Below, piece after piece: positions 43,910-55,900 of a stretch of 64,000 nucleotides of DNA. This DNA comes from Selaginella moellendorffii. Lineage: Eukaryota; Streptophyta; Lycopodiopsida; Selaginellales; Selaginellaceae. Below the pieces are notes generated by a model that did no database searches, had not been told where the DNA came from, and saw nothing but the letters and a program-made list of their open reading frames with translations. The DNA is taken from assembly GCF_000143415.4 (NCBI RefSeq), contig NW_003314361.1, positions 427,115-491,114 of the forward strand, written 5' to 3'. Made by a program: the position numbers and the translations under genes. Positions within the stretch are counted from its first letter, which is position 1. The number at the start of each line of letters is the position of its first letter.

Positions 43910-45444
43910 TGTAAACGACTAAATTTTTCCATTCTACTTTAGTCACTTAACCACACCTCCGACCACTTGGAGGAGTCTCATTCACAACCTCTATAAGTCC
44001 CATTCAGGACTTGGGGCTTGCTAGCCCCGAGAATGGCATTCATGCCACTCAACCTTTGCACTTGGTCCCAGTGCTCCACGTGTTTGGTCCCATGACCGAC
44101 ACCCCAAGGCACCACCAACATACCAGCCTATTACACTAGGCCATGCCCAATCACCTTGGTCACATCGGTAGTCCCACACCACCTGCATTGCAATCCCGTC
44201 TCTCCAAGACTGGGCCATCTGTCCATGAGTGGTCATCCCAGATCCACTCTTTAGCATCCTTAAGATGCCCGCAAACATGGGGAATAGCCTTCCTCAATAT
44301 CTCCTTTTTGGTTCCCACCAAGTCCCTTTCTGTCCTTGGCCGTGTTCGCCAACATTGCCACTGGATCAAGCCCACAGGCCCGACCACTAAGTCCCACGGT
44401 CCTCTGGGACTTCTTCACCTCACAACTGTATCCTTGGTCACTACACCAGAGGACTACTCCTCTTCCTTTCCACAGTCTGGGCCTTTGGGACAACATTTCG
44501 GAACACCGTGGCCTTACGCAAGCCTCATGGGTACTCTCCCCGCCTTCCGCCTTTGGGTGCTCTAGCCATGGGCTTAGAGTGAGGTTCCGTTGAGCCACAC
44601 CAGGTATCCAAGTAGGTAGTGCCACCCACACTTGGACTGGGAGCATCGGCCAGTTGATCTCCTGGGGGAACTAGAGCTGGCTCTTGAACACTTCACCAAG
44701 CTACCCCGCTTGTCAGTCCGTATTCACTCTAGTCTTGGACTTCCCAGTGGTCAATTCATCACCCAACATTAGGTCTGGCCTTCCTGGGCCAAACTGGCCT
44801 TTCCTGGCCAAACTGGCTCCACTGCAGTCCTCCCCCTTACTATACTTTTGGAGCTCACCAAACCCCCCAAGGTCTGGGAGACGAACGCTTTGGGCTTTCA
44901 CCCTCTCAGACTCGAACTCGAACTCGAACTCGGACTCGGACTCGGACTCGGACTCAGGCTCGGGCTCGGTCTCGGTCCCGGTCTCGGTCCCGGTCTCGGT
45001 CCCGGTCTCGGTCTTGGTCTCGGTCTCGGTCTCGGTCCCGGTCTCAGTCCCGGTCTCGATCTCGACCTCAGACTCCACCTCGGGTCCTTCTCGGACTCCA
45101 TCTCGGATTCCATCTCAAGTCCATCTCGGACTCCATCTCGGACTCTGTCTCAGACTCCATCTTGGACTCCATCTCAGGTTCATCTCGGACTCCATCTCGG
45201 GTCCATCTCGGACAATTCCACATGTCATATGTTGGTCCTTTTGGGTCCCTTTTTGGAGCCTCGCTTATTGCTCACTTCATGCTCGTTCCTTGAGCACTCC
45301 GTTGGGAGTTCCACTCCCGCTCTCAACCTTTCAAGTTGGAGCCTTTTAGTCCAAACGTGTTACGCTCGTTTGGCTTTTGCTTCGGCCACTACCACGTGGC
45401 ACCCTTTTGGCTCCACTTTGGGGCTTAGGGATTTGTGTCTCACA
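43910..45444 (-). repeat. Family B LTR (minus), 1.5 kb, with hexamer array
   Basis: Runs from TGTAAACGACTAAATTTTTC to ...GGGATTTGTGTCTCACA; read on the minus strand it starts TGTGAGACA and ends TTTACA. It aligns with 4589-5660 at both ends and in several inner blocks. The inner part carries the shared core module (CTATACTTTTGGAGC, CTTTGGGCTTTCACCC near 44838-44905) and a hexamer array at 44905-45210. ORFs through the array are compositional artefacts. Confidence 0.7.
44905..45210. repeat. CTCGGA/CTCGGT hexamer array in the family B LTR
   Basis: Period-6 array of CTCGAA, CTCGGA, CTCGGT and CCCGGT variants, passing into longer GGACTCCATCT units. It resembles the array in the family C solo LTR. 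Confidence 0.85.
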
Positions 45445-45718
45445 TACTGCTCTAGAGTCAAAGGAGGAGATTGTTGATTTGCCATGAAGATGAACAAAAA
45501 AGAAAAAGCAAAAGAAGAGAAATAACAAAAAGCTAGAAGGAAATGGTAAATTTAGACAATGCAAAAAGCTAGATTTAAACCAGAATCCTGAAAAGGAAGA
45601 ACAAAAGAAAGGAAATGGAAAAAACTAAATTTAGACAATGCAAAAGTTAGATCTAAACCAAAATCCCAAATTCAAGCACTCTGCAAAGACAATCAAAGGT
45701 GCCTTTGACCTCCACCAA
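45445..45718 (-). mobile_element. Family D element 5' internal sequence (minus)
   Basis: A-rich, non-coding. It contains two copies of a segment with TTTAGACAATGCAAAA..AG (near 45551 and 45631). Adjacent to the family D LTR at 45719. On the minus strand TTGGTGGAGGTCAAAGG follows the LTR and may be a primer-binding site. Confidence 0.45.
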
Positions 45719-45894
45719 TGTGAGTGCTTGGAATATAGAAAGAAAATATAAAAAATGTGCATATCAATTAGCCCAAAAACTTTAGTTTATATACAGAAGC
45801 AAGTGGTCTGGATTGAAACCAATCCGACAGCTACCAAAATCCCATTACACTAATATTAGTATACGGCATCATAGCTGTACACTTGGCCCTCACA
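45719..45894 (-). repeat. Short LTR of family D (minus)
   Basis: 176 bp; the minus strand starts TGTGAGGGCCAAGTG and ends CAAGCACTCACA. It contains TGTATATAAACTAAAG (TATA-like). Homologous copies at 47755-47924 and 51754-51926. Confidence 0.72.
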
Positions 45895-47094
45895 AATACA
45901 AGATCAAACATGGTAGAATAATACAATTATTAATAAATTGTTCTTGGTCACTTTGAAATGACATTTCTTAAAATAACTGAGTATTTATTTTATATTATAA
46001 TTCTCAGGAATAGCATGTGGCCAAATGCTATCACTCATCATATTCATTAATGTTTTTATTTACCTTTAAAATAAGATTTGCTAGAACAGAGAGTATGTTC
46101 TATACTTTCTAATTAATTGATTAAACTTTGTCACATCATATTTTTGTCTCGATCCAATTATGCTATGTGAGTGATCCATGCTATTGTTCATGATTCATGA
46201 TTTATATTCAGTTTTTTATATGATTGACATATTTAAGAAATATGGTTTTTGCAAGATTTTTCATTGCCATTGTTGACGGATTATTTTTTATTGAAATTTC
46301 ATGCAAGTTGGAATATAGTACAGATATACCTCCAAAAAATGGTTTCCTTGAATGAAAACACCCTTTTGGTTGGGCATTTGTTTTCCAGTGACATATGCGA
46401 AATGCATCTGGGCAGATGAACTAATTAATTAATCCCTGGCATCCACCGGATGCAGCATTTGCCCCGAGAGGGCATCTTTCCCCTTGTAGCAGTTGCCCAT
46501 CTGTATATGTGACAAGATGATGTGAAAGATGGCCTGGGGCAATTCAGTTATACTCATGGATGTGCATGTGCACAATGATCCCAACACAAGCACAAGATCC
46601 ATGCTGTGCCCACAATGACTGCCTTTGACATGAGGCCACTCAAGTGCTACGCCCATTAAAACATATGAACCATGGCTTTCAGGGCTGCTGGATTCCCTCT
46701 ATATATATACGAAAAGGGAGCAGTCCATATGTGTGCCACATACATATAACTCTCCATGCTGACCCCAGTTATTGCCTCCTCATTAGCAAACGAGAAAAGA
46801 TTTAATTCCCTGCCCCAAATGGTCATGCCATTGAGAAATCTGGGCCTTGAGCATGTGACCATGCCCAACACATGCACAGCATGTAGGAGAGCTCAATCAA
46901 AATCCACCACCTACCTCTGGGAATTATTGTGCTTGGATGAATGGAGCAGAGATAACGGATAGTCACAGGAGGACTTCAGTACCTTTCAATGGCAAAACTG
47001 AAAGCCACCTCACTAGAGAAGGAACCAAAGGAGAGAGCCCAATCAGAGAGATGAGCACAAGTTCTCTTCATTTATAGATAAGTGATCATTTAGA
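45895..47094. other. AT-rich intergenic sequence, no supported gene
   Basis: Short overlapping ORFs on both strands between 46430 and 46960 show no domain I recognise. A TATA-like CTCTATATATATACG is at about 46697. I see nothing else. Confidence 0.4.
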
Positions 47095-47431
47095 TTTATG
47101 AAGATTTTGGCAAACATGGTAAGCTATCATTTAGTGATATTGAGGGACCAATTTCAATATCGTGGGGGTTTTTGATACTAGCAAATGCAAGCCAATGACT
47201 CAAGTTTCTCAAACTAGGCCGAGTATGCTCAGCAAGAAACATATAGGGTTCCTACTTTATGTTTATCCAATTTAAGTACATGATCATTGACCAATTTCTC
47301 AACTAGCTCAAGTGGGAAATTGATAACGGGTCCAGCAATACTGACCTCTTGCCATCGTGGCAGTAAAGAAAGAGTGTCCGTAAAGACTGCCCAACAAGTA
47401 GTTTTCAATACCCAAAATCACATTCGCGACA
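47095..47431 (-). repeat. Family A LTR fragment (minus)
   Basis: From GGCAAACATGGTAAGCTATC to the terminal ATCACATTCGCGACA, the first ~340 bp of the LTR read on the minus strand. No internal sequence follows. Confidence 0.7.
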
Positions 47432-47754
47432 AATATTAAGTCTTGTATTTAACGAGCACTATTCCACTTGTCCAAGTAAAGTCTATTGATGTTAGTCTTT
47501 TTTCCCAATTTATAATCCCAATCTAAGGGGCTCCTTATGCAATGGAAGGGACTATATGGGTATCGTAACAAGTTGGACCACAAGTTTATAAGGTTTGGCA
47601 TAATATTCAATAAGCCAATCCTCCAGAAATTATGCATATACAATGGCGAAAATGCTTCGTATAAAAAGGTCAATAACAATTAGCACCACATGCAAATCCA
47701 CTAGTGCCTCGTCTTGATGTTCTTCCAAATTTGCCTTTCGAGAGGAAGGGATAA
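47432..47754 (+). mobile_element. Family D 3' internal sequence with polypurine tract
   Basis: Shares blocks with 51345-51753 (TTTTCCCAATTT, CAATGGAAGGGAC, CCAGAAATTATGCATAT). It ends in GAGAGGAAGGGATAA directly before the LTR, a polypurine tract. No open coding sequence. Confidence 0.55.
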
Positions 47755-47924
47755 TGTGAGGTCTAACTTTATGGCTAGGATGCCATATACTTATATTAGC
47801 ATAGTGAGATATTAGTAGCTGTTAAATTTGTTTTAATTTGGACCACTCACTCTTGTATATAAGTGGGTTTTTGGACTAATTCTGTGCAATTATGTATTTC
47901 ATTTCCATATTCCATGCACTCACA
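47755..47924 (+). repeat. Short LTR of family D (plus)
   Basis: 170 bp from TGTGAGGTCTAAC to CATGCACTCACA, with TGTATATAAGTGGG as TATA-like signal. LTRs this short are typical of some Ty1/copia lineages, but no copia protein is visible. Confidence 0.72.
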
Positions 47925-49040
47925 AAATGAAATTTATAAATTATTATAATTATAGACAAGATAAATATACCAAATGAAAATTAGTGATGAGCATTTTAGT
48001 GGTACTTTATTTACATCTCAAATGGAACAAATTGAATGGAATAACATGAAATAGAACAAAGTGATGGAATAGGTGTTTGTGATGTTTATGGCTTTTGGCT
48101 AAGTGCTTGGATTATCCTTTCATTATCTAAGTTTGATCTTAAGCCAAACCCAAGCCTAGATTAGTTCACCCCATATCTCTTGCCATTGCTAGGCAATTCT
48201 AGATTGAAGGTATTAAACCCTTCAAAAGTGATGAAGACAGAAATCTTTTTCTTCTTGGAGATTCTCCACAACCATGAACTTAAACTCAATAATAATAAAG
48301 TTGTCACTGGTATCAATGCTTTTATAGAAAGAATATGATCTAACTGTTGAAAATAACTAGACTAAGAGGTGTTGACCAAACTTGATTAATGTGGAACTAT
48401 CTTCTTTAATATATTATTTTATTTGACCCAAAAAAATAAAGGTTTTTTTGAGAATATTCTTTTAGACCATAATTTCAAAGTATAATGGTCAAAGGTTAAA
48501 AAGAGATTTACAGCTGCACAAAGACTTTTACCTTGGGAAAATTGGGGTACACCGAACATCATAGAGATCTAGGTGGGATGCTTTATGTCACATGTACCAC
48601 CTATCCAGATACCCAGATAACTTGTATGCAGTAGAGCCTGATTTGTATTAATGACTAAGGTGTGTTTTCCCCCATGTAGCTCAGTCAGGCACTTGATTTT
48701 GAGAATATTCTTTCTTAATCTAGGTGTTAACTGCCATTTTAATCCAATATTTCTGTTAATTTATTTGAACCAATATTAGATGCAAAGCTTAGATTTTGTA
48801 CTTTCTAAACAAATATACTGAGATTCTTGAGTATTATTATTATTATTATTACAAGTTTAAGATCATTAGCATAGCAAAATTAGAGGACCCAGCCATGATC
48901 ATTGTCTTGATCAATCCAGCAGCCACTGAAGATCATGCCACTATAGGATCAAAATATGAGATCACATAAATCAGAATATTTGGGTTTGAAAAAAAGTCTT
49001 GATTAGTTGTACCTTAGATGTTTGACTTAATGCAGTACAG
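47925..49040. other. AT-rich sequence upstream of the Ole e 1-like gene, no gene seen
   Basis: No ORF of note; an (ATT)n tract lies near 48834-48851. The part nearest 49083 is presumably its promoter. Confidence 0.4.
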
Positions 49041-49050
49041 ATTATAAAAG
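49041..49050 (+). promoter_or_regulatory. TATA-like box of the Ole e 1-like gene
   Basis: ATTATAAAAGGG about 40 bases before the start codon at 49083. The short leader this implies is plausible but unproven. Confidence 0.45.
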
Positions 49051-49082
49051 GGCATTCTTTTACCTCATATTACCATGTAAGT

Positions 49083-49578
49083 ATGGAAAGCAAAACATTT
49101 CTCTATTTAATTTTATTACTTGCAGTCATTCTGAAAAATGAAAATTTTTGTGCTGCCACTACAAGTATCAAAGTAGAAGGCTATGTTTATTGTACTAATT
49201 GTGGTTCACTTTCTCAGAGTGGCATCTTCAGTAAGAAAAATGATCTATCTTTTGTATTTTTCTAATCTTGTTAAATCTTTCAGATGCCAAGGTAAACCTG
49301 GTTTGTCCAAGAGACAGTGATTCATCATTCACAAATAGTAGAGGATACTTTAATATCTTTGAATTAGTGAAGACTGGAACAGATATTGGGAGTTGCCGAG
49401 TGAGTGTGGATACAAGTAGAGCACCACGAGGGTGTTCTTTCCTAACAGACATAAATGGTGGATCAAGTGGCCAATCCTTAAGAACATGCATCAATAATGG
49501 AAATAATAAGTTCACTTGTGGACCATATTATTTTACTCCAAATGCTTGTTCACCTCCACCACCACCAAGTCCTCCACC
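49083..49578 (+). CDS. Ole e 1-like secreted protein with proline-rich tail (partial, runs into gap)
   Basis: Exon 1 49083-49230 and exon 2 from 49284 join in frame across a 53-bp GT-AG intron. Residues 1-25 (MESKTFLYLILLLAVILKN...CAA) form a signal peptide. The Pollen Ole e I domain follows: IKVEGYVYCTNCGSLSQSG, then AKVNLVCPRDS, later GSCRVSVDTSRAPRGCSFLTDINGG and FTCGPYYFTPNAC, with the conserved Cys set. Then begins an extensin-like tail, SPPPPPSPP, which enters the N gap. Proteins of this layout are secreted, often cell-wall or arabinogalactan-associated. No stop is visible. A host gene rather than a transposon part: intact, with TATA and intron. The 3' end is unknown. Confidence 0.82.
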
Positions 49579-49901
49579 NNNNNNNNNNNNNNNNNNNNNN
49601 NNNNNNNNNNNNNNNNNNNNNNNNNNNNNNNNNNNNNNNNNNNNNNNNNNNNNNNNNNNNNNNNNNNNNNNNNNNNNNNNNNNNNNNNNNNNNNNNNNNN
49701 NNNNNNNNNNNNNNNNNNNNNNNNNNNNNNNNNNNNNNNNNNNNNNNNNNNNNNNNNNNNNNNNNNNNNNNNNNNNNNNNNNNNNNNNNNNNNNNNNNNN
49801 NNNNNNNNNNNNNNNNNNNNNNNNNNNNNNNNNNNNNNNNNNNNNNNNNNNNNNNNNNNNNNNNNNNNNNNNNNNNNNNNNNNNNNNNNNNNNNNNNNNN
49901 N
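49579..49901. other. Assembly gap (323 N) in the proline-rich tail
   Basis: Starts inside a CCACCA repeat. Such low-complexity coding repeats commonly break assemblies; the gene's stop codon is probably inside or just after the gap. Confidence 0.98.
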
Positions 49902-50557
49902 AAATAAAGACACGAAGCCCTTAAGTTCCACTCATTTCCGTACAATGTAGTAACTCATGTGTTTGTTTTCATATAAAGTTTAGAGCAGAGTTTTCTATGC
50001 AAAGTTTAGACAAGAGAAATCAAGAGTTCTAATGAATGAAATGTAGAAAAATCTTACCTTCATTCTTTCTCTCAAGTTCATCACCACATCCTACAGTACA
50101 AGCAGGACAGCAAAGAATTGCCACTCTCCTATCATCACATACATCATACATCACTCAAGGTAATATGATTATTTATGGCAAGATTAGGTTCTTAAGAAAG
50201 TTTTATAACTGTAAACGTTTTTATAATTTATAAATATCCAGAAGATATCTGTTTAAGAAATTTTATAAATTATAAATATATTTATACTTGATTAATCTAA
50301 ATTTATAACATACATTAGATGATAAAATAACATATTTTACCAAACCAAATTGTTTTTACTAAGTTTTTATAATCACTCATAAGTGTGTTAAAAAGGGGTT
50401 TTAGGAGTGATCACTTTACATGCTATAGGTAAAGGGATTGGCACCCTCACCTCTGTGATTTTAGAATTATATATTGTGATGATTTTGAGTTGCGAGTTAG
50501 TCTTGTTTGTCGTCTAGAAAAACTCGTCCATAAATTCTTCTCCTTAAGTACCCTCTC

Positions 50558-50613
<56 letters not shown>

Positions 50614-51344
50614 CATATGTATACATAAAACAAATGCCAAAACATTATACACATTATATGAAGAAGAAGAAGTAGTTATTTTAAAGCAATTTACTAAAGT
50701 ATATTTCTTGTTAAAATACATTATATTCAGTTAATTTCATAACTAAAAATATAAATAATTGAATATAATAAATTTATATTATAATTAGTATTAACTATCT
50801 AAATTTACCTTATTAAATCACTGATATAACACAAGTTTATAGTTATTTAATAAAAAATGATATTTTAAATAATTTAAGGCAATATCATATAAATACATCA
50901 TTTTATAAGTTTATATTTTAAGAAATAAATCTAGACTATTAATATATTTTATTAATTAAAAAAGAGAAACTAAGAAAAAACTGCCATAAGAGATTAAAAA
51001 TTATTTTTCATTTATTGTATTGAAATAGTTTTCTAAGTTTATATTATGATTTATGGCTGAAATTTTAATCTTGAATAACCAATTAAAGAGAAATAAACAT
51101 AGAAAGTAGTGCTTTAATAACAAATATAACTTTGAAAGTAAATTTTTTTTATTTACATATAAAGTTTTTTTAAATTATCCTTAATGAGATATTTTAAAGT
51201 GTTTTTAGTAAATGTATAATAAATACTTTATCATTTTCTATTATATTTAATTTGAATAATTTACACTACAATTTTAATCTATTACTGTAATTTGATTCTA
51301 TTGACAGAGTTGAGTTTACCTTCACAATTACAACAAATTGCCAA
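49902..51344. other. AT-rich intergenic sequence with a (TA)n tract
   Basis: Very AT-rich with no supported gene; the first ~100 bases may be 3' UTR of the Ole e 1-like gene. Contains the TA microsatellite at 50562-50612. Confidence 0.5.
50562..50612. repeat. (TA)n microsatellite
   Basis: About 25 uninterrupted TA units following CTCTCTTT. Likely length-polymorphic. Confidence 0.95.
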
Positions 51345-51753
51345 TGCTAAGTCTTGAGATCAGTATTTAACTAGCATTCTTCCACTTGTGGGATAATAAT
51401 AGCACAACTTCCATCATCATTCACTTGTGAAGTACAAAGTGGATAATTTGATATTAATCTATTTTCCCAATTTTACAGTATATAGTTTATCTAAAGAGCT
51501 TTTTGCTCAATGGAAGGGACCATATTGAATGTTGTGGCAAGTTGAATCATAAGTTATAAGATTTAGCATGACATTTAACAAATTGATCTTCCAGAAATTA
51601 TGCATATGCAAAGTTAAAACACTTTGTACAAAAGGATCAAAAACAACTAATATCAATTATAGATTCACTAATGCCTCCTTTTGATGTTCCTTTAGATCCC
51701 AACTTGTCAACCAAAGAATCTTGACTACTTTCCATCCTTCTAAGAGGAAAGGA
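51345..51753 (+). mobile_element. Family D 3' internal sequence, second copy
   Basis: Aligns with 47432-47754 in order and orientation, and ends in AAGAGGAAAGGA before the LTR. Confidence 0.5.
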
Positions 51754-51926
51754 TGTTATAAAGTCCAAGTGTATAGCTATGATATCATATACTAATATTA
51801 GTATAATTTTGATAATTGTCAGTTTGGTTTCAATTCGGACCACTCACTTTTGTATATAAACTAAGGCTTTTCGGCTAATTCATATACACATTTCTATATT
51901 CCATTTCCATATCCCATGCACTCACA
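51754..51926 (+). repeat. Short LTR of family D (plus), second copy
   Basis: 173 bp from TGTTATAAAGTCC to CATGCACTCACA with TTGTATATAAACTAAGG. More like the 45719 copy than the 47755 copy in its middle part. Confidence 0.68.
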
Positions 51927-53400
51927 ACTCACTAATATATTAATAAAAAAGTGGATAAAGAATTGCACTAAAGTGCATAATACTTTATATCACTTTCCAG
52001 TTTAAGCCTCTAAAATTTCTTGTATAGAAAATTACTATTCTTTCCATATAACCTCTTTGAAAGCTAGTGAATATCATGGATTTATAGCAAATTACCTCAT
52101 ATGACTCAAATATATTTTTTAAAAGTTTATGTCACATTATGCTTTGTTATATCCAACAGAATGCTTTATTACAAGAATTAGAAAAACTTTCCATCACAAT
52201 TGAAATCATCTTTTGCATAAGGCTTCTTTATGAGTAATTTTAGCCAGATCCTTGGCAGAGGCCACAACCTTTGCCCTATAGAACGGCACATAACTAACAA
52301 GATAAAATGAACACCAATCAAACATGGATTCTTTTGATGTATTTATATTAAAACTCTACAATTGTGCCCAAATATAGACTACATCCATCAGTAGCAAGTG
52401 CTAGATCTAGGTTCAAGCCAATTACAACTTCTAAGGCTGTAAATATAAAATCATTCCTTAGTCTAATAGGTATACTTAGATGTGTGTAAACTTGAAAACA
52501 CATCAAAAATCTAATAAAGTGATTTTTAGTGCTTTCATTGCATATGATAGAATAAAAAAGGCTTCCTTTAAAAACTTCATAGAACACATATTACATTACT
52601 TAATAATTCTTATCACTATCTTCTTGCCTAAATATATAATTTATATAGGATCTATATGTCATCCCTGTTAAGAAAATCTAGAGCTCCAATTTCTCTATAC
52701 TTTACATATAAAGCATGAAACTTGTACATGGTAATTTAATTTACCAAAGTATTATATTTTCCTTAACATCACTAATTCAGCTCCAAGCTCAAAATGCCCT
52801 AGCTTCTTGAGTAAGGCTTTTTTTTTTTCTATACTTGCGTTCTTGCTCTTGCCTACAAAATAGTGATAAATAAATAAAGACAAGAACATAGAGAAAAAAA
52901 GAAAAATAAAAAGAGAATAGAAGAGAATTTAGCTTTAAACCTCAAAAGCATAAATAAGGATAAGCATATGTTAATCTCTTAACTTTACTTTATACAAATA
53001 GTCATAGATGAAAGAAAAGATGGTTAATTCAATGCAAATATATACAATAATGAGTGAGAGTTCTTTTCTAGCATGTCTAAATGCTATTTATATATTATAT
53101 GATTTTGTAACCATTCATAACTACTTCTCACTTGTTTATAACAAATGTTTCTTATGTTAGGTTTTTCTTCTTTAGATGCTTAAGCTTAAGCATAATTTCA
53201 TTTTGTGTAAGCTTCCTTCTTTTGCTCTACTTAGGAAGATATACAAAATAAAATATTTACCTCTTCATCACTCCCTCATGACAAAGTTATTGCCTGTCCT
53301 CAGGCAATTAGATTCTCCAAATCCTACTCTAGGCTGTTGAGCTTAATCTTCATATTGATAAACTCAATGCTTTAGTGTAGATCATTGAGTTCTTAATGCA
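51927..53400. other. AT-rich sequence without a recognised gene
   Basis: Only short interrupted ORFs (e.g. 52348-52587 minus, 52480-52671 plus) with no domain I can name. Confidence 0.4.
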
Positions 53401-55100
53401 TGTTCTATTTTCCTAGTCAAGTATTACAATGCACTAGCCCTTGTGGTTGATGCACTTTACATTAGTGGATATAGAAATTGGGATCATACTTTTGAATTCT
53501 TAGATTATATGGCACTGATGATTTTGCTCACCTATGCCTCCATCCACTTTCTTGGTAATTATCTTGAGGTAGCTCAAAACCTATGTGCAATACTTTGTTG
53601 TTTCCTCATCTTCTACTGGTTGCTCATTGATTGGCTGCTTGCCTCCTCCCTTGATGTGTTGAGCAAGCTCCTCTATGAAGCTTCGGACTACTGGCTTGCT
53701 CAGCTGATTTGCGGCCTTGTGAATCAAGGTCCAACTAGCCTTGTCTTTGTAGTGTTGCTGCAATGTCTACTGTTTATGTGGCTGCCTGATCTTGCTAGAT
53801 TGACCGGCTGAGAGTGTGTCACTGTCGGATGCATAGGTGGAGAAAACTAAGCCCGTACTCCTCCAGTTCACCTAGACTTTCTTTTGTAGCCTTATCCTCT
53901 TCATCCTAGTGAGTTTCTTGGCTGTGATCTTCTTGGCCTAAACTCACCTCATTAGCTATGTCTATAACCAATAGTTTTGTGGCATCTATAAGCATATCGT
54001 GTGTCAAAATTTATGGCCTAAGTTGTGGAATTTCTTTGTTCACCTAGTGTTGTCTGTTTGTGTGCTCATCACTCCCCAATACTTGGAGAGATTTGCATCA
54101 GCATTAGGGTTGTCTCTGTAAACGTAAGTGAGTTATGAATCTGTTTCTCATCTAGGTGTGGTGTTTTATCACCATACTTGCTATGTCCAGATTATTCGTG
54201 GCATACTCGGCCACTAGATTTCTACGGAATGAAACTTGGAGATCTTGTAACTTGGATTTTTGGATCTAGGTGGAATTTTGTTTTGAGGGGAAAATTTCCC
54301 TTGCTTGAATCCATGTCATTGGGATTTTGGGAAGCTTGTTCCACATCCATATCCCTTGCTATCTCCCTCATGGGAGATATTGGAGGTGGTGCAAGGAGAG
54401 GCATAGGATTTTTTTGAGATGTGTAATGGTCGTAGATGTGCCACAAAAAGATGAAGACTCCTATCTTCATTTGCCTTTTTTTGCCTACTTATAAGGCAAT
54501 ATGCTTCATTTCGGTTACAAATCCATTATAGGTGAAATGAGCTATGTTTATTTGCCATCTAGTTTTAATAACTTTTAATAAGTGTGTTATCTTGATGTTG
54601 GCATATTGCACAACCATCCTCCTATCAATGATGGCACATAACACTTTAAACTTAGCATGATAGTCCGGCTTTAAGTAAGTGAAATTGCCTTCTTGTTTAG
54701 ATATGTAGTTAGGGAGGACATATTGATCGAGCATCCTTCTTGCTCATTAATTATTTTGCTTTTGCTATTTAAACAAAACATATAAGCAAACTGGGTGAGT
54801 CCAAAAGAATGAACTCACTTGTGAAAGAGAAATGCATACTCCGTTGGGGTACCACTTTTATATAAGCTCGATCCCTTGCTCGATAGATATTTCTCTTTCG
54901 AGCAATTCCGTATAAGCATGTAACCCAAAAGCATCAAGCCAAGATTTGTCACAGGGAGAAAACACAAACTCCCTAAACAACTTCATTTGGCTATACTCAA
55001 ACTCTTCATCGCTAAAAAAGATTTCCTCCACATGCTTGTCTTGCTTAGGAATTTTTGCTATCTGTGAAGATTTGTAGGAAAAACACTTGGTGTTAAATGA
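53401..55100 (-). pseudogene. Decayed retroelement-like coding region (minus), possible gag-side protein
   Basis: Consecutive minus-strand pieces read as remains of one longer protein: 54734-54489 (YVLPNYISKQEGNFTYL, RRMVVQYANIKITHLLKVIKTRW), then 54470-54222 (acidic, Pro-rich, IPSF end), then 53763-53581 (SFIEELAQHIKGG). The order resembles the plant 'transposon-associated' proteins that precede gag in some gypsy elements, but I cannot confirm the family. Stops separate the pieces. The strand agrees with the gypsy pol remnant at 55.9-58.6 kb. Confidence 0.35.
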
Positions 55101-55900
55101 CTGGGAGATGTAGTGCGGTGCCGATGAAGGTGCCTAAGTGAAATCTTATATTGACAATGCTTCAAGATTGGAATTGGTGGCTTGTGGCAGTGGTATGAGG
55201 ACAAGATCACTCCACCCAATTGAGGGTGCACTCGACATAATAGGCTATGGCGATGGTGTTTGCCCTTGTGCAGCCCTATGTGGCATTTGAGCTGCTTCAA
55301 AGTTAAGCTTGGAGTGTCAGCACATCTTGGTGGAGGCATAGGCATAAGTGTAGAGTAAGTGAGAGGGAAAGAGCAAGAGAGAAAAAAGAGCTCCTTAGCT
55401 GCCTCCAATTTACTTATGTCACTTTGCCTTAATGCATTATCCCTAAGTTTTGTTCTTTTGCCTTTATTTGTTTTTGTATGCAAATGCATTGTAGGAAAAA
55501 ATTTCCTTGTTGGCCTAGTAATCTCTGCTTATTAATCTTTGTAGTTTGCTGACAAAGATTATAGAATGGGGTAAAAAAAATGTAGACATTACTTTTAAAG
55601 TATCCACCCCTTCTTTTCTTTTTCTCTAAATGTTGTGTTGCCTAAAGAAAATTTCTATATACCATACTAGCAAGATTTTGAAGGAAGGGTTGCTTTAGAG
55701 AAAAAAATATCTATCCTATATATCCTTTAAATTTTTTTTTTTGGAACTTCCCTATTAATGAAAACACTCAGATATATGAATGTTTCTCTAGCATAAAGAC
55801 AAATCTTTCCCAAGGCATATGTAATTTTCTTTTGTTCTAGATGAATAAATCCTTGTTTAAGCTTATTAAGAAAGAATACTCCTATCCAATTTCACTGATC
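55101..55900. other. Non-coding stretch with remnants
   Basis: One 143-codon minus ORF (55058-55489) is His/Lys/Pro-rich with no recognisable domain. The rest is AT-rich. Confidence 0.35.

Noticed and set aside
44683-45477. ORFs up to 221 codons with SVSVPVSVPV- or LGLGLG-type repeats
   Set aside because: Compositional artefacts of the hexamer array inside a family B LTR.
46429-46962. Possible small genes on both strands with a TATA-like box
   Set aside because: Short overlapping ORFs without recognisable motifs or splice support.
53443-53811. Hydrophobic 122-codon plus-strand ORF resembling a membrane protein
   Set aside because: Antisense to the decayed minus-strand reading-frame pieces; hydrophobicity follows from T-rich sequence and no homologous pattern is seen.
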